Assembly (NCBI GenBank): GCA_947623805.1
Contig: CANQHZ010000036.1
Location: 1-34,108 of the forward strand
Direction of reading: 5' to 3'
DNA from: an uncultured Lachnospiraceae bacterium
Lineage (GTDB): Bacteria; Bacillota; Clostridia; Lachnospirales; Lachnospiraceae
Length of the DNA: 34,108 bases
The first letter of the stretch is position 1. Each line of letters starts with the position of its first letter. The position numbers were made by a program, and so were the translations under genes. Positions 31,555 to 34,108 of the stretch are shown here, in pieces. The notes beneath the pieces were generated by a model. The model saw only the letters and a list, made by a program, of their open reading frames with translations. It made no database searches and had not been told where the DNA came from.

Positions 31555-33420
31555 TCAGTATGGACGCGCGCACACCACTATGCGATTTTTCCAGTAATCT
31601 GTTAAATCCCCGAACAAAACCCCTTTCTTAGAATTTCTTGCGTCTACAAATTTTCCGTCGCCAACATATATGCCTACATGAGATACATTCCTTACGGATT
31701 TTGATTTTCCTTCGCCCGCAAAAAATATAATATCGCCCTGCTTTAAATTGGATACCGATACGCTTTTATTTTTTCTGACATATCCTGCCGCGTAGCAGGA
31801 TGCGCGTGATGTGCTGCCCGAATTGCCCCATGGCGGTTCAATCGCACACATATTCAGGCACCATAATACAAGACCTGAGCAGTCAAAGGTATCCGGTCCT
31901 GCGGTTCCCCATACATAAGAGCATCCGACTTTGGACATAGCGTAACGCGAAATTGTACCGCCAATATCGTCGTTATATTCAATATCGCCGTCAGGCATTA
32001 TTCCCGCATCGTCCTCGGCCTCTATTTTTGATTTTATGCCGCTGAAAAAATCTTCGTTTGGAATGTATACATCCTTGCCATGCTCAGTCACAGACACAAC
32101 GGTTCCGTTATTTACAATGTACGCGTCATATTTAAGCGCGACCCTTTCTCCTCCTGGAAGCTGCTCTACCATATCCATAAGCCAGTTAAAATCATACCTG
32201 TCAGGATTGTCAAAGCATTCCCCAACGCCTTCAAAAAAGGTCTGCACGCCTATCGCCACATTCATCTGCCCTACACAGTATGCAGTCATCGTGCTGTCCC
32301 TGCCGTTGACCAGCTCTGTTGCACTTACATCCGGATTACCGTCTATGTCCTTGTCTATGGGATAATAAGTGTACAAAAAACCATTGCATCCTCTCATAAT
32401 CAATGATTTTGGCTCAAACCATATGTATCTTCCCGACTCAGTGTCAGGGTCACCCACACAATGGTATATAAACGGCAGTTCCTGGCTCTGTTCATATGTA
32501 TACTTGCTTTTCAGTTTGCTTGCCACGTCAAAGCCGTATCTATAATCGACAATAAAAAAATCCAGTATTTCATCTATCTCATCATTCGTGATTTTTCTTA
32601 CCTCCGTTTCAACCTTGTTTTTACATATAGGACAGTAGCTTTCTTGAAGTATGTCCCCGCAGTACGGGCAGTAGCCGTTTTCAATTCTCCTGCTGTCATT
32701 TTCAAGGTCTTCGGAATCATTGCTGTCGCAGACGGGACAATCCCCTTCACCATCAAGTCCCCGCCCGCAGTCAATACAGAATGCCACGACTCCATTGTCG
32801 TCTGATGCGTCACTTGATTCATACCATATGTGGTTTCCTGATGACGCCTTCATGACAAGCAGCGAATAGACAACCTGCCAGTCTATGGTATACAGCTTTT
32901 CTATTTCGGCAGAATCATAAGAATATACTATTTCCGTATCATAATCCGAATACTCTACCCAGTCATATTTGTCAACATAAATAGTGGTTTTATTTCCCTG
33001 TGAATCGGTAACAGTTTCCGGTACATCCTCCTCGACAAGCTCATACAGCGAATACTCATGCAGCGCCGTAACAGCCGTTGACCTGCTGCGTGCAAGTGAT
33101 GCACCGCTTATCTGACGCTCATTGAATTTTTTGATCTTTTTGAGCATCCTTTTCATCTGGCGCTGTGTAACAGCACAGTTCTGGAAATAGTATTCAAACG
33201 AAGCGTCCGATTTGCAGACTGCTATAATATCATCTATTGTTGCATTGTCATAGTCAATCTCAATGACATTATCCCCGATGCTGCTCATAATGCCGTCTTT
33301 CAGTGACATTATCCCCATAAATCCTCCAGCCGCCATCATAAGAAGAAGAACCAGGGGAAGCAGCGGCAGCATGATAAATATAACAGCCTTTGCTATGTTT
33401 TTCTTTATGTCCTTTCTCAT
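31555..33420 (-). CDS. Membrane-anchored NlpC/P60 peptidoglycan hydrolase with double zinc ribbon
   Basis: This 621-residue protein has one N-terminal span (about 11-36) and an outside-facing body. Residues 215-266 contain two CxxC...CxxC units (C215, C218, C228, C231; then C251, C254, C263, C266), a double zinc ribbon. The C-terminal domain (about 485-621) is NlpC/P60: YVWGTAGPDTFDCSGLVLWC with nucleophile C514, LKQGDIIFFAGEG, and H581 in VSHVGIYVGDGKFVDA. Such enzymes cut stem peptides (gamma-D-Glu-diamino acid bonds) and open the wall for conjugation machinery. It resembles the CD1108-type mobile-element proteins of Tn1549-like elements (from memory). GGAGAGG precedes the start. Two further membrane-anchored genes follow in the same operon. 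Confidence 0.85.
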   Translation of the reverse strand: MRKDIKKNIAKAVIFIMLPLLPLVLLLMMAAGGFMGIMSLKDGIMSSIGDNVIEIDYDNATIDDIIAVCKSDASFEYYFQNCAVTQRQMKRMLKKIKKFNERQISGASLARSRSTAVTALHEYSLYELVEEDVPETVTDSQGNKTTIYVDKYDWVEYSDYDTEIVYSYDSAEIEKLYTIDWQVVYSLLVMKASSGNHIWYESSDASDDNGVVAFCIDCGRGLDGEGDCPVCDSNDSEDLENDSRRIENGYCPYCGDILQESYCPICKNKVETEVRKITNDEIDEILDFFIVDYRYGFDVASKLKSKYTYEQSQELPFIYHCVGDPDTESGRYIWFEPKSLIMRGCNGFLYTYYPIDKDIDGNPDVSATELVNGRDSTMTAYCVGQMNVAIGVQTFFEGVGECFDNPDRYDFNWLMDMVEQLPGGERVALKYDAYIVNNGTVVSVTEHGKDVYIPNEDFFSGIKSKIEAEDDAGIMPDGDIEYNDDIGGTISRYAMSKVGCSYVWGTAGPDTFDCSGLVLWCLNMCAIEPPWGNSGSTSRASCYAAGYVRKNKSVSVSNLKQGDIIFFAGEGKSKSVRNVSHVGIYVGDGKFVDARNSKKGVLFGDLTDYWKNRIVVCARPY

Positions 33421-33510
33421 TTAACCTCTCCATGTTCATATTTTTATTTTTTATAAAAGTAAATTTCAAATGCAGAGGTTATGTCAACATCCAATCTTTA
33501 GGTTATTAAA

Positions 33511-33537
33511 ATATTAAAACTGCCTGCACTTAGGCAG
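33511..33537 (-). terminator. Rho-independent terminator of the right-edge gene
   Basis: On the minus strand CTGCCT and AGGCAG (33537-33520) form a 6-bp GC-rich stem around a 6-nt loop, followed by TTTTAATATTTT. It lies 17 bp after the stop of the right-edge gene and separates it from the NlpC/P60 gene, which should therefore have its own promoter. Confidence 0.75.
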
Positions 33538-33553
33538 ACAGCTTTAATAATGG

Positions 33554-34108
33554 TTATATGTCACATTTATCCAGCATCAGGTCAATCAATGGAATGGCGA
33601 AAAATAAAGCAAGGTTCAAATCCCTGTAATCTTTTTTTACGGAAAAATAGAGTAGACCTTCGCAGTTATAACATGGATGAAGCCAGTTACAATATGAAAA
33701 TACATACTCACCGTCATATTGCAGCGCATTACAGGATGATAGTCTGTCACCGATAATGATATCGTTCATCCATTTTGCGACTTCAGATATCCTTCGTTCG
33801 CATTCCGACATACACTCAGGCTTTTTTTTCATCACCTTGGTCAGATTTCTGTTGTAGACGGTGTTAATCTCCAGAGTTTCAGGAAAAACATCATCACATG
33901 CCATATTCATGACATCCTCCTGAATATTAACTATATTCTCTTCGACCATTATAAAATCTTTTTGACTAACAATGCTTTTAAAAGTATCTTTTATACGCTT
34001 ATCCGTTTCTTTTAATCCCCCTCTATCTGACGAAAAAACGGTTTCGCAGATTTCATCTGTAAAATCTTTACTTTTGTAACTGCTACTTTCATGGACATAA
34101 CCGTATTC
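33554..34108 (-). CDS. Partial unrecognised protein, open at the right edge
   Basis: The minus-strand frame is open from the window edge to the stop at 33554, giving at least 185 codons. An ATG at 33949 lies inside it but has no clear ribosome binding site, so the true start is probably beyond 34108. The visible part is acidic, with several Cys (KPECMSECERR, then SSCNALQY, SYCNWLHPCYNCEGLLYF) that might form a metal site. It ends in a hydrophobic LNLALFFAIPLIDLMLDKCDI. I do not recognise the family. It precedes the NlpC/P60 operon in the direction of transcription but is separated from it by a terminator. Confidence 0.6.
   Translation of the reverse strand, partial: EYGYVHESSSYKSKDFTDEICETVFSSDRGGLKETDKRIKDTFKSIVSQKDFIMVEENIVNIQEDVMNMACDDVFPETLEINTVYNRNLTKVMKKKPECMSECERRISEVAKWMNDIIIGDRLSSCNALQYDGEYVFSYCNWLHPCYNCEGLLYFSVKKDYRDLNLALFFAIPLIDLMLDKCDI

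Overview
The window looks like a chromosomal accessory region of a low-GC, Gram-positive gut anaerobe, most probably a Lachnospiraceae (Clostridia). The reasons are consensus AGGAGG ribosome binding sites, a CUT1 sugar transporter of the LplB/LplC type without its own ATPase, GH51/GH88/GH35/DUF2264 enzymes, a PucR-type regulator, an Rpn-family gene and a conjugation-type NlpC/P60 block. No rRNA, tRNA or CRISPR array was seen.

Layout. (1) 1-1500: a mobile-looking edge with a ParA-like gene start that breaks off after 19 codons, an intact RelB/DinJ-type antitoxin plus PIN toxin pair with its own promoter, and a 460-bp gap. (2) 1505-16500: a plant-polysaccharide locus. It holds a GH51 arabinofuranosidase, a DUF3237 protein, a divergent PucR-type regulator, a three-gene oligosaccharide importer, a chemoreceptor, an alpha/beta hydrolase, a DUF2264 protein, a GH88 unsaturated glucuronidase and a GH35 beta-galactosidase. 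Together they fit uptake and intracellular trimming of pectin (rhamnogalacturonan I side chain) or arabinogalactan oligosaccharides, with the chemoreceptor perhaps sensing the same sugars. A 12-bp motif occurs three times between the regulator and the importer, and one copy overlaps the importer -35 box. (3) 16650-18528: a MATE exporter and a gene-poor stretch holding a relic of a second PucR-type regulator. (4) 18529-22499: a two-gene operon of large unrecognised proteins. (5) 22500-25868: a membrane protein with an acidic ectodomain, a vapC remnant, and a frameshifted Rpn-family gene bracketed by two identical 54-bp palindromes. (6) 25869-28502: a divergent HD-GYP-like protein, a degenerate tyrosine recombinase and, just upstream of it, a pair of inverted 30-bp sites that look like a promoter switch. 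(7) 28503-34108: minus-strand genes of a mobile-element type, including a membrane-anchored NlpC/P60 hydrolase carrying two zinc ribbons and a catalytically degenerate NlpC/P60-like neighbour; the last gene runs off the right edge.

A recurring theme is gene relics that match intact genes elsewhere in the window: the 5' end of a DUF3237 gene, the 3' end of a sugar permease and the 5' end of a PucR regulator. They suggest that the sugar locus is a mosaic assembled from two or more related loci.

The most interesting candidate is the inverted site pair at 27663-27692 and 27834-27863. The outer 17 bp of the two sites are identical. The inner halves differ so that inversion of the 141-bp segment between them would move a TATAAT box from the right, minus-strand promoter to the left, plus-strand one. 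All protein family calls are by eye from motifs; no database search was run.
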